Assembly: GCA_016649675.1 (NCBI GenBank)
Contig: JAENXG010000014.1
Span: forward strand, 1-21,819
DNA from: Methyloceanibacter sp.
GTDB taxonomy: Bacteria > Pseudomonadota > Alphaproteobacteria > Rhizobiales > Methyloligellaceae
DNA: 21,819 bases
Direction: 5' to 3'
This document shows, in pieces, positions 8,891 to 16,569 of the stretch. Numbering within the stretch: position 1 is the first letter of the stretch; each line of letters opens with the position of its first letter. The notes under the pieces are model-generated. The model ran no database searches. It saw nothing but the letters and a program-made list of their open reading frames with translations, and was not told where the DNA came from. The translations under genes and the position numbers were made by a program.

Positions 8891-9934
8891 TTAGGTCGTC
8901 GCCGGATAGAGGCGATAGCGGCGCGGGTTGATGGCGATCCGCCCCGAGAGATTTAAGGTGTAATCCGCGGGGAGCTCGATCTCAATGCGGTCGCCCCGGC
9001 TGCCGACCTCGAGATCGACGAGACGCGCGCCGGCGTGACGCCTGAGCACCGTGACCACCCCGGGAATGGCGCCGGGCGCCTCGTTGACGACCTCGACGTC
9101 ATGCGGCCGGAAAAAGAGCCGCGCCGGACCATTGGGGACGCCGCCCGCAGCAAGATCGAGGGGGAGGTCGTCGAGCCAGACTTTGCCCTGCTCGACCCGC
9201 ACCGGCAGCACACTCGACTCCCCGATGAAGGAGAAGACGAAGGGCGAGTTCGGATCATCGTAGATCTCATCGGGCGTCCCGATCTGCTCGATCTTGCCTT
9301 CGCTCATCACCACCACGCGGTCGGCGAGCTCGAGCGCCTCCTCCTGGTCGTGGGTGACGAACACGGTGGTGTGCCCGGTCTTATTGTGAATCTCGAGGAG
9401 CCACCGGCGCAGCTCCCGGCGCACCTTGGCGTCGAGCGCGCCGAAGGGCTCATCCAGCAGAAGCACGCGTGGCTCGATGGCGAGCGCGCGCGCAAACGCC
9501 ACCCGCTGGCGCTGCCCACCCGAGAGCTGCGACGGGTAGCGCTTCTCCAACCCGGTAAGCTGCACGAAGTCGAGCAGCTCGAGCGCGCGACGCTTGATCT
9601 CTTTCCGGCTGGGGCGCCGTGGGCGGGGCCGCACGCGCAGGCCGAAGCCGATATTTTCGAGCACCGTCATATGGCGGAAGAGCGCGTAGTTCTGGAACAC
9701 CAGCCCGACATTGCGCTGTTGCACGGTGAGCTTGAGCGCGTCCTCGCCGTCGAACAGCACCCGGCCGGAGGTCGGAACATCGAGACCGGCGAGGATGCGT
9801 AACAACGTGGTCTTGCCCGAGCCGGAGGGCCCAAGCAGCGCCACGAGCTCGCCCGCACCGATGTCGAGCGAGACCCCGTGCAGTGCCGGCGTCGCGCCGA
9901 AAATCCTGACGACGTTCTCGACCGATACGTCCAC
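8891..9934 (-). CDS. cysA: Sulfate/thiosulfate ABC transporter ATP-binding protein
   Basis: Cytoplasmic ATPase that powers sulfate and thiosulfate import with CysT and CysW. From GTG at 9934 the protein is 347 residues, a normal CysA length. It has Walker A GPSGSGKT (35-42), Q-loop Gln81, signature LSGGQ (137-141), Walker B LLLDEP with Asp161/Glu162, and the H-loop His195. A C-terminal TOBE-like regulatory part of about 110 residues contains FFRPHDVEVV. The frame stays open upstream to 10087, but residues before MDVSVENVVRIF have no family character. A second in-frame GTG at 10012 sits in the same ten-base context as the chosen start (ACCGTGGACG), so it is an alternative giving 26 extra residues. 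Last gene of the operon; the gap to cysW is 110 bases. Confidence 0.95.
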   Translation of the reverse strand: MDVSVENVVRIFGATPALHGVSLDIGAGELVALLGPSGSGKTTLLRILAGLDVPTSGRVLFDGEDALKLTVQQRNVGLVFQNYALFRHMTVLENIGFGLRVRPRPRRPSRKEIKRRALELLDFVQLTGLEKRYPSQLSGGQRQRVAFARALAIEPRVLLLDEPFGALDAKVRRELRRWLLEIHNKTGHTTVFVTHDQEEALELADRVVVMSEGKIEQIGTPDEIYDDPNSPFVFSFIGESSVLPVRVEQGKVWLDDLPLDLAAGGVPNGPARLFFRPHDVEVVNEAPGAIPGVVTVLRRHAGARLVDLEVGSRGDRIEIELPADYTLNLSGRIAINPRRYRLYPATT

Positions 9935-10044
9935 GGTCCTATCCCATCGTGATGCCGGGTGGTGCCCCCCTGCAGCCGAGTAATTCACCTCATTTGATAC
10001 CCGAGCGTCCACGGTTTTCTCTCTTGGTGAGCGATGATCCGGCT

Positions 10045-10929
10045 CTAGTGCCGGCGGGAGGCGGCGATCTGATCGGCATAGCGCCATTCGAGCGCCGCCT
10101 TGATGACAAGCGTGATGAGGGCGAGGAGCGCGAGCAGCGAAGCGACCGCGAAGGCCGCCGCGAAATTGTACTCGTTGTAGAGAATCTCGACATGCAGCGG
10201 CATGGTGTTGGTCTTGCCCCTGATGTGGCCCGAGACCACCGACACCGCGCCGAATTCGCCCATGGCGCGGGCGTTGCAGAGCACCACGCCGTAAAGCAGC
10301 GCCCAGCGGATATTGGGCAACGTCACCTTGACGAAGGTCTTCCAGCCGCTGGCGCCGAGCGACAAGGCGGCCTCCTCGTCCTGCGTCCCCTGCTCCTGCA
10401 TCAGCGGCACAAGCTCGCGCGCGACGAAGGGAAAGGTGACGAAGATGGTGGCGAGCACGATGCCCGGCAACGCGAAGATGATCTGGATGTTGTAGCTGTG
10501 CAGGAAGGCGCCGAAATAGCCCTGGGCGCCGAACAGAAGCACATAGATGAGCCCCGAGATCACCGGCGAGACCGAGAAGGGAAGGTCAATCAGGGTGTTG
10601 AGGATGCTCTTGCCCGTGAACTCGAATTTGGCGATCGCCCACGAGGCAGCCAGGCCGAACACCACATTGGCGGGAACGGCAATGGCGGCCACGAGAAGGG
10701 TCAGCCTGATCGCAGCGAGCGCGTCGGGCTCGGTGATGGCGGCGAAATAGGCGCCGATGCCGGCGCGGAACGCCTCAACGAACACGGAAGCGAGCGGCAG
10801 GAGCAGAAACAAAACGAGGAATATCACCGAGACGGCAATCAGCACGCCGCGAACGGCGGGCTTCTCCGTGGTGACCCTCGGTCCTTGCAAGGATAGGACG
10901 AGGTGCGGAACGGCGGCGACATCGGTCAT
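10045..10929 (-). CDS. cysW: Sulfate ABC transporter permease CysW
   Basis: One of the two inner-membrane subunits that form the sulfate channel. The 294 residues contain about six hydrophobic segments, starting with GVLIAVSVIFLVLFLLLP. The cytoplasmic EAA-type loop follows ARAMGEFGAVSVVSG, which contacts CysA; the HIRGKTNTMPLHVE stretch is typical of CysW rather than CysT. I chose the ATG at 10929 because it overlaps the cysT stop as ATGA and has GGAG nine bases upstream; an in-frame ATG at 10953, inside cysT, would add eight residues. Confidence 0.95.
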   Translation of the reverse strand: MTDVAAVPHLVLSLQGPRVTTEKPAVRGVLIAVSVIFLVLFLLLPLASVFVEAFRAGIGAYFAAITEPDALAAIRLTLLVAAIAVPANVVFGLAASWAIAKFEFTGKSILNTLIDLPFSVSPVISGLIYVLLFGAQGYFGAFLHSYNIQIIFALPGIVLATIFVTFPFVARELVPLMQEQGTQDEEAALSLGASGWKTFVKVTLPNIRWALLYGVVLCNARAMGEFGAVSVVSGHIRGKTNTMPLHVEILYNEYNFAAAFAVASLLALLALITLVIKAALEWRYADQIAASRRH

Positions 10930-11771
10930 TGGGCGAATCTCCGCCGCTGCCAAGCCTGCACGAGATGCACCAAGAAGAGGATGCCGAAGGAGATCAAGAG
11001 CATCGCCGTACCGATAGCGGTCGCTTGCGGATAGCTGAATTCCTCAAGCCTGATGATGATGAGGAGCGGCGCGATCTCGGAGATGAAGGGCAGGTTGCCG
11101 GCGATAAAGATGACCGATCCATATTCGCCGACGGCGCGCGCAAGGGCCAAGGCAAAGCCCGTCAGGATCGCCGGCAACAGCGCGGGCAGCATGACGCGGA
11201 AGACGGTCTGGCGCCGGTTGGCGCCGAGCGTCGCCGAAGCCTCCTCGAGCTCGCGGTCGAATTCTTCCAGCACCGGCTGCACGGTCCGGACCACGAAGGG
11301 CAGCCCAATAAAGATGAGCGCGATGGCGATGCCAAGCGGCGTGTAGGCGATCTTGATGCCGAACGGCGCGAACAGGCTGCCGATCCAGCCATTGGGCGCA
11401 TAGAGCGAGGCGAGCGCGATACCGGCAACGGCGGTTGGCAGCGCGAAGGGAAGATCGACGAAGGCATCAAGAAGCCGGCGGCCCGGGAAGCGATAGCGAA
11501 CCAGCACCCAGGCAATGATCGAGCCGAACACGGCGTTGACGGTTGCGGCGAACAAGGAGGTGAAAAAGCTCAAGCGGAGCGCCGCGAGCGTGCGCGGCGC
11601 GGTGACGATGTCCCAAAAGCCGGCCAACCCGAGGGTCGCCGACTTGAGCACCATCCCCGCAAGCGGGATGAGGACGATCAGGCCGAGATACGTCAAAGTG
11701 AAACCGAGCGCCAACCCGAAACCCGGGATGGCACTCGGCCGCTTCAACACCAGGCCGCGGGCGCCGGCCAT
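10926..11771 (-). CDS. cysT: Sulfate ABC transporter permease CysT (CysU)
   Basis: Inner-membrane partner of CysW. The 281-residue protein has about six membrane segments (the first is LGFTLTYLGLIVLIPLAGMVL-like) and the conserved GEYGSVIFIAGNLP region of the EAA loop that docks on CysA. The ATG at 11771 is preferred; an in-frame TTG at 11780 would add three residues and sits one base past the sbp stop. Neither has a strong ribosome binding site, so translation probably relies on coupling to sbp, only about ten bases upstream. The 3' end overlaps cysW by four bases. Confidence 0.94.
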   Translation of the reverse strand: MAGARGLVLKRPSAIPGFGLALGFTLTYLGLIVLIPLAGMVLKSATLGLAGFWDIVTAPRTLAALRLSFFTSLFAATVNAVFGSIIAWVLVRYRFPGRRLLDAFVDLPFALPTAVAGIALASLYAPNGWIGSLFAPFGIKIAYTPLGIAIALIFIGLPFVVRTVQPVLEEFDRELEEASATLGANRRQTVFRVMLPALLPAILTGFALALARAVGEYGSVIFIAGNLPFISEIAPLLIIIRLEEFSYPQATAIGTAMLLISFGILFLVHLVQAWQRRRFAQ

Positions 11772-11781
11772 ATGCGTCAAC

Positions 11782-12807
11782 TCAGTTGGTCGACTTCGGT
11801 TGGTAGACCTGGTCGAAGATGCCGCCCTCGCCGAAATGCTTCGGCTGCGCCTTCGCCCAGCCGCCGAACAGCGGGTCGTCGATCGACACGAGCTTCACAT
11901 CGGGAAAGCGCGCGAGGTCCTTGGAATCGGCGGATTTGGGATCGGCCGGGCGATAATAGTTATGGGCGATGAGCTTTTGGGCTTCCGGCGTGTAGAGGAA
12001 GTTCAGATAGGCCTCGGCCACTTTGCGCGTGCCCTTGGAGTCGACCACCTCGTCGACGACGGCGACGGGCGGCTCGGCCTTGATCGAGAGCGACGGCACG
12101 ACGATCTCGAACTTGTCGGCGCCAAGCTCGTCAAGCGCGAGGAAAGCCTCGTTCTCCCAGGCCAGCAGGACGTCGCCGATGCCGCGCTGGGCGAAGGTCG
12201 TGGTCGAGCCGCGCGCGCCGGTGTCCAGCACGGGCACGTTGGAATAGAGGTTCTTGATAAACTCCTTGTCCTTGTCCTCGCTGTGGCCGTACTTGTTGTC
12301 GGCATAAGCCCAGGCCGCGAGATAGTTCCAGCGGGCGCCGCCGGAGGTCTTGGGATTGGGCGTGATCACTTCGACGCCCTTTTTGACCAGGTCATCCCAG
12401 TCATTGATCTTCTTCGGGTTGCCCTTGCGGACCAGGAAGACGATGGTCGAGGTGTAGGGCGAGGAATTGTTGCCGAGGCGCTTCTGCCAGTCGGCCTTGA
12501 TCTTGCCGGACTTGGCGATCTCGTCGATATCGCCCTGAAGTGCCAGCGTCACGACATCGGCCTGCAAGCCGTCGATAACGGCGCGGGCCTGCTTGCCAGA
12601 GCCCCCATGGGACTGCTCGATCGCCACGGTCTCTCCGGTCTTGGCCTTCCAATCCTTGATGAAAGCCTCGTTGACCGCCTTATAGAGCTCACGGGTCGGG
12701 TCGTAGGACACGTTGAGAAGGGTCGTATCGGCGAGCACAGCGCTCGCCGTCAGCGTCGTCAAAATAAGCGCCGCGCCGGCGGCAAGGGTGCTTCGAAGTC
12801 TGGTCAT
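11782..12807 (-). CDS. sbp: Periplasmic sulfate-binding protein
   Basis: Captures sulfate in the periplasm and delivers it to CysTW. From ATG 12807 there are 341 residues: a signal peptide of 26 (cleavage VLA before DTT), then family motifs NVSYDPTRELY, SHGGSGKQARAV and ADVVTLALQGDID, which line the sulfate site. The start is fixed by GGAG eight bases upstream and the signal peptide; the frame extends to 12864 but those residues are not signal-like. First gene of sbp-cysT-cysW-cysA. Its upstream region carries overlapping inverted repeats (12840-12864) that may be an operator. Sbp and thiosulfate-binding CysP are close relatives, so the preferred anion is not certain. Confidence 0.94.
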   Translation of the reverse strand: MTRLRSTLAAGAALILTTLTASAVLADTTLLNVSYDPTRELYKAVNEAFIKDWKAKTGETVAIEQSHGGSGKQARAVIDGLQADVVTLALQGDIDEIAKSGKIKADWQKRLGNNSSPYTSTIVFLVRKGNPKKINDWDDLVKKGVEVITPNPKTSGGARWNYLAAWAYADNKYGHSEDKDKEFIKNLYSNVPVLDTGARGSTTTFAQRGIGDVLLAWENEAFLALDELGADKFEIVVPSLSIKAEPPVAVVDEVVDSKGTRKVAEAYLNFLYTPEAQKLIAHNYYRPADPKSADSKDLARFPDVKLVSIDDPLFGGWAKAQPKHFGEGGIFDQVYQPKSTN

Positions 12808-12836
12808 GACTGATCTCCTCTGTGATAACACCCTTA

Positions 12837-12864
12837 ACTCTATCTGGTTGATAGTGTTTATCAA
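12837..12864 (-). promoter_or_regulatory. Candidate sbp promoter with overlapping palindromic operator
   Basis: TTGATAGTGTTTATCAA (12848-12864) is a perfect 6-bp inverted repeat around five bases. CTATCTGGTTGATAG (12840-12854) is a second, overlapping one. On the - strand the outer arm TTGATA could be a -35 element, followed after 16 bases by TAGAGT (12837-12842) as a weak -10. The site lies 33-57 bases before the sbp ATG, a plausible place for a repressor. The palindromes are directly visible; promoter and operator roles are inferred. Confidence 0.45.
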
Positions 12865-12936
12865 GGGGGGACCATACTATTTTTCGACGCGGCAAGCCAC
12901 CCCTGCCTACAGAACCTCCGGGCGAGGGAAATTGTT

Positions 12937-12956
12937 TCCAGGATCTGGGTCCTGGA
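12937..12956 (-). terminator. Possible hairpin terminator after the Rrf2 gene
   Basis: TCCAGGA (12937-12943) and TCCTGGA (12950-12956) form a perfect 7-bp stem with a 6-base loop, 28 bases past the Rrf2-family stop. The sequence after it on the - strand is AACAATTTC, which is not a proper U tract. It could be a weak terminator or partial attenuator between the regulator and sbp. Confidence 0.3.
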
Positions 12957-12983
12957 CTGGCATTTCAGAGGGGCGAGGGGAGT

Positions 12984-13430
12984 CTAGGGGACGGGCTCGA
13001 TAGCAACGATTTCCAGGCGCTCGGTCCCGGCAATGGCGTCGGCAATGGTGGTGCGGTCAAGCACCTCGCGGGCGGAGTTCGTCACCGCGGCAAAGACGAG
13101 CCTGATCTCGCAGTCCTCCTCGCTCCGGCAGTCGACGCAGCGCCGGTAGGCTATGCGGCTCAAGCACGGCAAGGGCGCGAGCGGGCCGTCGAGGATGCGC
13201 AAGACCTGCCCGAACGTGATCTGGTCGGCCGACATCAGTAGCGCATAGCCGCCGAGCTTGCCCCTTCGGCTCATGACGATGCCGTGGCGCTTCAGCTCAA
13301 GCAGGATCTGTTCGAGGAACTTGCGCGGGATTCTTTCCTGGGCAGCGATCTCGCCGATCATCATCGACTCCCCCCGGCGGGCAAGTGCCACGAGGGAGCG
13401 GAGAGCATATTTTGCTTTGTGCGAGATCAC
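12984..13430 (-). CDS. Rrf2 family transcriptional regulator with clustered cysteines
   Basis: A 148-residue winged-helix DNA-binding protein. The N-terminus ISHKAKYALRSLVALA and the recognition region IPRKFLEQILLELKRHGIV...RGKLGGY are typical Rrf2. Cys89, Cys98, Cys101 and Cys107 follow, in PLPCLSRIAYRRCVDCRSEEDCEIR-like order; their spacing (x8, x2, x5) differs from the x5-x5 of IscR. They might bind an Fe-S cluster or act as a thiol sensor. The start is GTG at 13430, which matches where family members usually begin. The gene lies 176 bases upstream of sbp on the same strand, so control of sulfate uptake is a reasonable inference. It is not clearly IscR, NsrR, RirA or CymR, so no symbol is given. 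Confidence 0.88.
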   Translation of the reverse strand: MISHKAKYALRSLVALARRGESMMIGEIAAQERIPRKFLEQILLELKRHGIVMSRRGKLGGYALLMSADQITFGQVLRILDGPLAPLPCLSRIAYRRCVDCRSEEDCEIRLVFAAVTNSAREVLDRTTIADAIAGTERLEIVAIEPVP

Positions 13431-13449
13431 TTAGGCGGGTGCCAAAACC

Positions 13450-13495
13450 CTATCGGATGTGTCGGGTAGATAGCTGCTTTGCACCGGCAAATCAA
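13450..13495 (-). promoter_or_regulatory. Candidate promoter and operator of the Rrf2 gene
   Basis: On the - strand TTGATT (rc of 13490-13495) is followed after 17 bases by TATCTA (rc of 13467-13472), a modest -35/-10 pair. An inverted repeat CTATC (13450-13454) / GATAG (13469-13473) overlaps the -10. The - strand half CTATCTACCCGA resembles CTATCAACCAGA in the sbp upstream region, which hints at one regulator for both. Confidence 0.35.
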
Positions 13496-13548
13496 TGTGG
13501 CGTGAGAACTCTTGCCTTAAGCCCAAGCCCTTGACGAGAGTGGCGCCC

Positions 13549-14964
13549 GTGCCCAACAAACAGACCATGGCGCACGCCCCCCATAAGCCACTGCCCAAGA
13601 AGCTCCATATCAAGACCTTCGGCTGCCAGATGAATGCGTACGATTCCGAGCGCATGGCCGAGGCGCTTCAGCCCCAAGGCTACGACCTCACCCACGATCC
13701 GGCCGAGGCTGACCTCGTCATCCTCAATACCTGTCATATAAGAGAGAAGGCGGCGGAGAAGGTCTATTCGGAGCTCGGACGAATGCGCCTGACGAAGGAG
13801 CATCGAAAGGAGAGAGGGCTCGACACCCTGATCACGGTTGCGGGTTGCGTCGCCCAGGCCGAGGGAAACGAGATCATCGCGCGCGCCCCTGCCGTCGACA
13901 TCGTCGTCGGCCCGCAGAGCTACCATCGCTTGGCCCACCTCGTGGAGGAAGCCACCGCGACCGGCAAGGGCCTCGTCGCGACGGAGTTCCCGGCCGAGGA
14001 GAAGTTCGCCCATCTGCCGGAGCGGCCCAAGGGGAAGGCGAGAGCCTCGGCCTTCGTCACCGTGCAGGAAGGCTGCGACAAGTTCTGCACCTTCTGCGTC
14101 GTGCCCTATACGAGGGGCGCCGAATTCTCGCGCGCGCCTGCCGAGATTATCGCCGAGGTGGAGGGGCTCGCGGGCCGGGGAGTGCGCGAGGTCACGCTGC
14201 TTGGGCAGAACGTGAATGCCTATCATGGGCGTCTTCCCGACGGGTCGTCCTGGACGCTCGCGAGGCTCCTGCGGCGCCTGGCAGAAATTCCGGCAATCGA
14301 GCGGCTCCGCTACACGACGAGCCACCCTCTCGACATGGACGAGGAGCTGATCGCGCTGTTCGGCGAGGAGCCGAAGGTCATGCCCTATCTGCACCTCCCC
14401 TTCCAGTCGGGTGCGGACCGCATCCTTGCGGCGATGAACCGCAAGCACACGGCCGCGCAGTACGAGGCGCTGATCGCCAAGGTGCGGCAGGCGCGGCCCG
14501 ATATCGCCCTATCCACCGACATTATTGTGGGCTTTCCCGGGGAGACCGACGCCGATTTCGAGGAGACCTTGGCGCTCGCCGCCCGCGCCCGCTTCGCCCA
14601 GGCCTTCTCCTTTAAATATAGCGCGCGGCCTGGAACGCCCGCGGCGGCGCTCGAGGGCCAGGTCCCGGAGGCAGTAAAGAGGGAGCGCCTCCATGCCGTG
14701 CAAAGCCTGCTCGACCGCGACCGCCACGCCTTCGACCGGGCCAGCATCGGCAGGAGCCTCGACGTGCTGTTCGAGGGCCGAGGCAGGAAACCAGGTCAGA
14801 TTGGTGGACGTTCACCTTATCTACAGGCGGTTCACGCGGAGGGGCCGGAGACACTGATCGGCCAGATCGCGGCGGTTGACATCTTGGCCGCCAGCCCGAA
14901 CAGTCTCACCGGTGTCATAAAATCGGGGTTTGAATGGCGCGGGCCAGTTCAGGCGGCCGTGTGA
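13549..14964 (+). CDS. miaB: tRNA-2-methylthio-N6-dimethylallyladenosine synthase
   Basis: Radical-SAM methylthiotransferase that converts i6A37 to ms2i6A37 in tRNAs reading codons that start with U. The N-terminal domain has the auxiliary cluster ligands Cys26 (FGCQMN), Cys62 (NTCHIR) and Cys100 (VAGCVAQ). The radical-SAM motif CDKFCTFC supplies Cys176, Cys180 and Cys183. A C-terminal TRAM domain follows, giving 471 residues. Start is uncertain: the GTG at 13549 has GAGAG eight bases upstream; ATG 13567 is equally possible and ATG 13495 gives the longest form, but residues before KKLHIKTFGCQMN are not conserved in the family. It is the first + strand gene after the divergent Rrf2 gene and overlaps phoH. 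It consumes SAM, which MetK, encoded downstream, makes. Confidence 0.95.
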   Translation: MPNKQTMAHAPHKPLPKKLHIKTFGCQMNAYDSERMAEALQPQGYDLTHDPAEADLVILNTCHIREKAAEKVYSELGRMRLTKEHRKERGLDTLITVAGCVAQAEGNEIIARAPAVDIVVGPQSYHRLAHLVEEATATGKGLVATEFPAEEKFAHLPERPKGKARASAFVTVQEGCDKFCTFCVVPYTRGAEFSRAPAEIIAEVEGLAGRGVREVTLLGQNVNAYHGRLPDGSSWTLARLLRRLAEIPAIERLRYTTSHPLDMDEELIALFGEEPKVMPYLHLPFQSGADRILAAMNRKHTAAQYEALIAKVRQARPDIALSTDIIVGFPGETDADFEETLALAARARFAQAFSFKYSARPGTPAAALEGQVPEAVKRERLHAVQSLLDRDRHAFDRASIGRSLDVLFEGRGRKPGQIGGRSPYLQAVHAEGPETLIGQIAAVDILAASPNSLTGVIKSGFEWRGPVQAAV

Positions 14965-16031
14965 CCAACAAGGCCAGCATTCGGAAAGCATCATTGGCGC
15001 GCGGGCGCGGGGCGGCGCCGAAGCGCGCGGGCGCCGCTCGGGCCAATGGTGGCGGGGAGCCGACCGTCGTATTCTTCGACGACATGCGGCTCGTGCGCGA
15101 TCTCCTTGGCGACTATGACGCAAATCTTGCCGTTCTCGAGGACCGCCTTGGCGTCGAGGCGGTGGTCAACGGCAACGCGGTCAGCTTGCGGGGGCCGGAA
15201 GCTTCCTGCGCGACGGCGAAGTCGGTGCTGGAGCAGCTTTACGGCCGGCTCGCGCAGGGCGAGATGATCGGGGTCGGCGAAGTGGTCGGCGCCATCCGCC
15301 ATGCCCGCACGCTCGAGCCGGACAAAAACGCCGAGCCCGGAGCGGAGCTTCCCGGGGCGCAGCAGATCCGCACGCGGCAGCGTCTGATCACCGCGCGCAC
15401 GCTCGCGCAAAGCGCCTATCTCAGATCGCTTGAGCGGAACGACCTCGTCTTCGCCACCGGCCCCGCCGGCACCGGCAAGACCTATCTCGCCGTCGCCTTT
15501 GCCGCGGCCTCTCTCGAAAGCGGCAAATGCGACCGGCTGATCCTGTCGCGGCCGGCGGTGGAGGCCGGCGAGCGGCTCGGCTTCCTTCCCGGCGACATGC
15601 GCGAGAAGGTCGATCCCTATTTGCGGCCGCTTTACGACGCCCTCTACGACATGCTCCCGGCGGAGCGGGTCGAGCGCGGGCTTGCCACCGGCGTGATCGA
15701 GATTGCGCCGCTCGCCTTCATGCGCGGCCGCACGCTCTCGAACGCCATCATCATTCTCGATGAGGCGCAGAACTGCACGCCAATTCAGATCAAGATGTTC
15801 CTGACGCGGCTCGGCGAAGAGAGCAAGATGATCGTCACCGGCGACCCGACGCAGGTCGACCTGCCACCCGGCAAGGACTCAGGCCTGGTCGAGGCGATTA
15901 GCATCCTGCAGGGCATCGACGAGATCGACCATATAGCCTTCACTAGGGCGGACGTCGTTCGCCGCGAGCTGGTGGGCAAAATCGTCGACGCCTACGAATC
16001 CGCTCCCTTGCGCGGTGAGCGCGATGGCTGA
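14934..16031 (+). CDS. phoH: PhoH family ATPase (YbeZ-like)
   Basis: Cytoplasmic P-loop ATPase, often linked to RNA metabolism and ribosome maturation and encoded next to ybeY in most proteobacteria. The first ~45 residues are a basic, Ala/Arg/Gly-rich tail. A KH-like N-terminal part follows, then Walker A GPAGTGKT (176-183) and Walker B IIILDEAQN with Asp276/Glu277. Total 365 residues from ATG 14934, which has GGGG six bases upstream. GTG at 14961 forms a GTGA overlap with the miaB stop and would give 356 residues; either is possible. It overlaps ybeY at its 3' end, so the two are translationally linked. Confidence 0.93.
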   Translation: MARASSGGRVTNKASIRKASLARGRGAAPKRAGAARANGGGEPTVVFFDDMRLVRDLLGDYDANLAVLEDRLGVEAVVNGNAVSLRGPEASCATAKSVLEQLYGRLAQGEMIGVGEVVGAIRHARTLEPDKNAEPGAELPGAQQIRTRQRLITARTLAQSAYLRSLERNDLVFATGPAGTGKTYLAVAFAAASLESGKCDRLILSRPAVEAGERLGFLPGDMREKVDPYLRPLYDALYDMLPAERVERGLATGVIEIAPLAFMRGRTLSNAIIILDEAQNCTPIQIKMFLTRLGEESKMIVTGDPTQVDLPPGKDSGLVEAISILQGIDEIDHIAFTRADVVRRELVGKIVDAYESAPLRGERDG

Positions 16032-16569
16032 CGGTGGCCCTAGTCGCAAACGTGCCGGGCTTTCCTCGGATTTGACGCTCGAGGTCGATGTCGTTCGCCA
16101 TAGAGAAGCTTGGCTGGCGGCCGGAATGCCCGACGCCATGCTCGAGCGAGCGGCGCGCGCGGCCTTCCTCGCCGCGCCACCCACCCGGCAAGGAGCCTAT
16201 GAAGTCACCATCGTCCTCACCGACGATGCGGAGATGCAGGAGCTGAACCGCACCTGGCGCGGCAAGGATGCTCCAACCAATGTGCTATCGTTCCCCATGA
16301 ATGACGAGGTGAGCGAGCCCGGCCCTATCGGGGACGTCGTGCTCGCCTATGAGACCACGCGCAAGGAAGCGCGCGACGACAACCTCGCTCTTGGCGACCA
16401 CGTTTCCCATCTCGTCGTCCATGGCCTGCTGCATCTCCTTGGCTTCGATCACATGCAGGACGATGAGGCCGAGCGGATGGAAGATCTCGAAAGGACGGCG
16501 CTCGCCTCTCTCGGTATCGCCGACCCCTATGCCGAGCAGAAGGCTGGCGCCGCGGAGGTGTCACCATGA
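16024..16569 (+). CDS. ybeY: Endoribonuclease YbeY, 16S rRNA 3'-end maturation
   Basis: Zinc-dependent single-strand RNase needed for 16S rRNA processing and ribosome quality control. The 181-residue protein carries the metal site HGLLHLLGFDH with His133, His137 and His143. The typical family stretch NRTWRGKDAPTNVLSFP lies at about 76-92. ATG 16024 overlaps the end of phoH by eight bases and has GGTGAG four bases upstream; an in-frame GTG at 16015 would add three residues. The stop overlaps the next start as ATGA. The context phoH-ybeY-corC is the standard proteobacterial order. Confidence 0.95.
   Translation: MADGGPSRKRAGLSSDLTLEVDVVRHREAWLAAGMPDAMLERAARAAFLAAPPTRQGAYEVTIVLTDDAEMQELNRTWRGKDAPTNVLSFPMNDEVSEPGPIGDVVLAYETTRKEARDDNLALGDHVSHLVVHGLLHLLGFDHMQDDEAERMEDLERTALASLGIADPYAEQKAGAAEVSP

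Noticed and set aside
9949..11972. Two + strand open frames (about 315 and 347 codons) opposite cysW and cysT
   Set aside because: Charged, Glu/Arg/Asp/Gly-rich translations without hydrophobic core or motif, typical antisense images of membrane-protein genes.
11515..12813. Long + strand open frame (about 432 codons) opposite sbp and cysT
   Set aside because: Both genes on the - strand have complete family motifs; this frame shows no recognisable protein and is the complement shadow.
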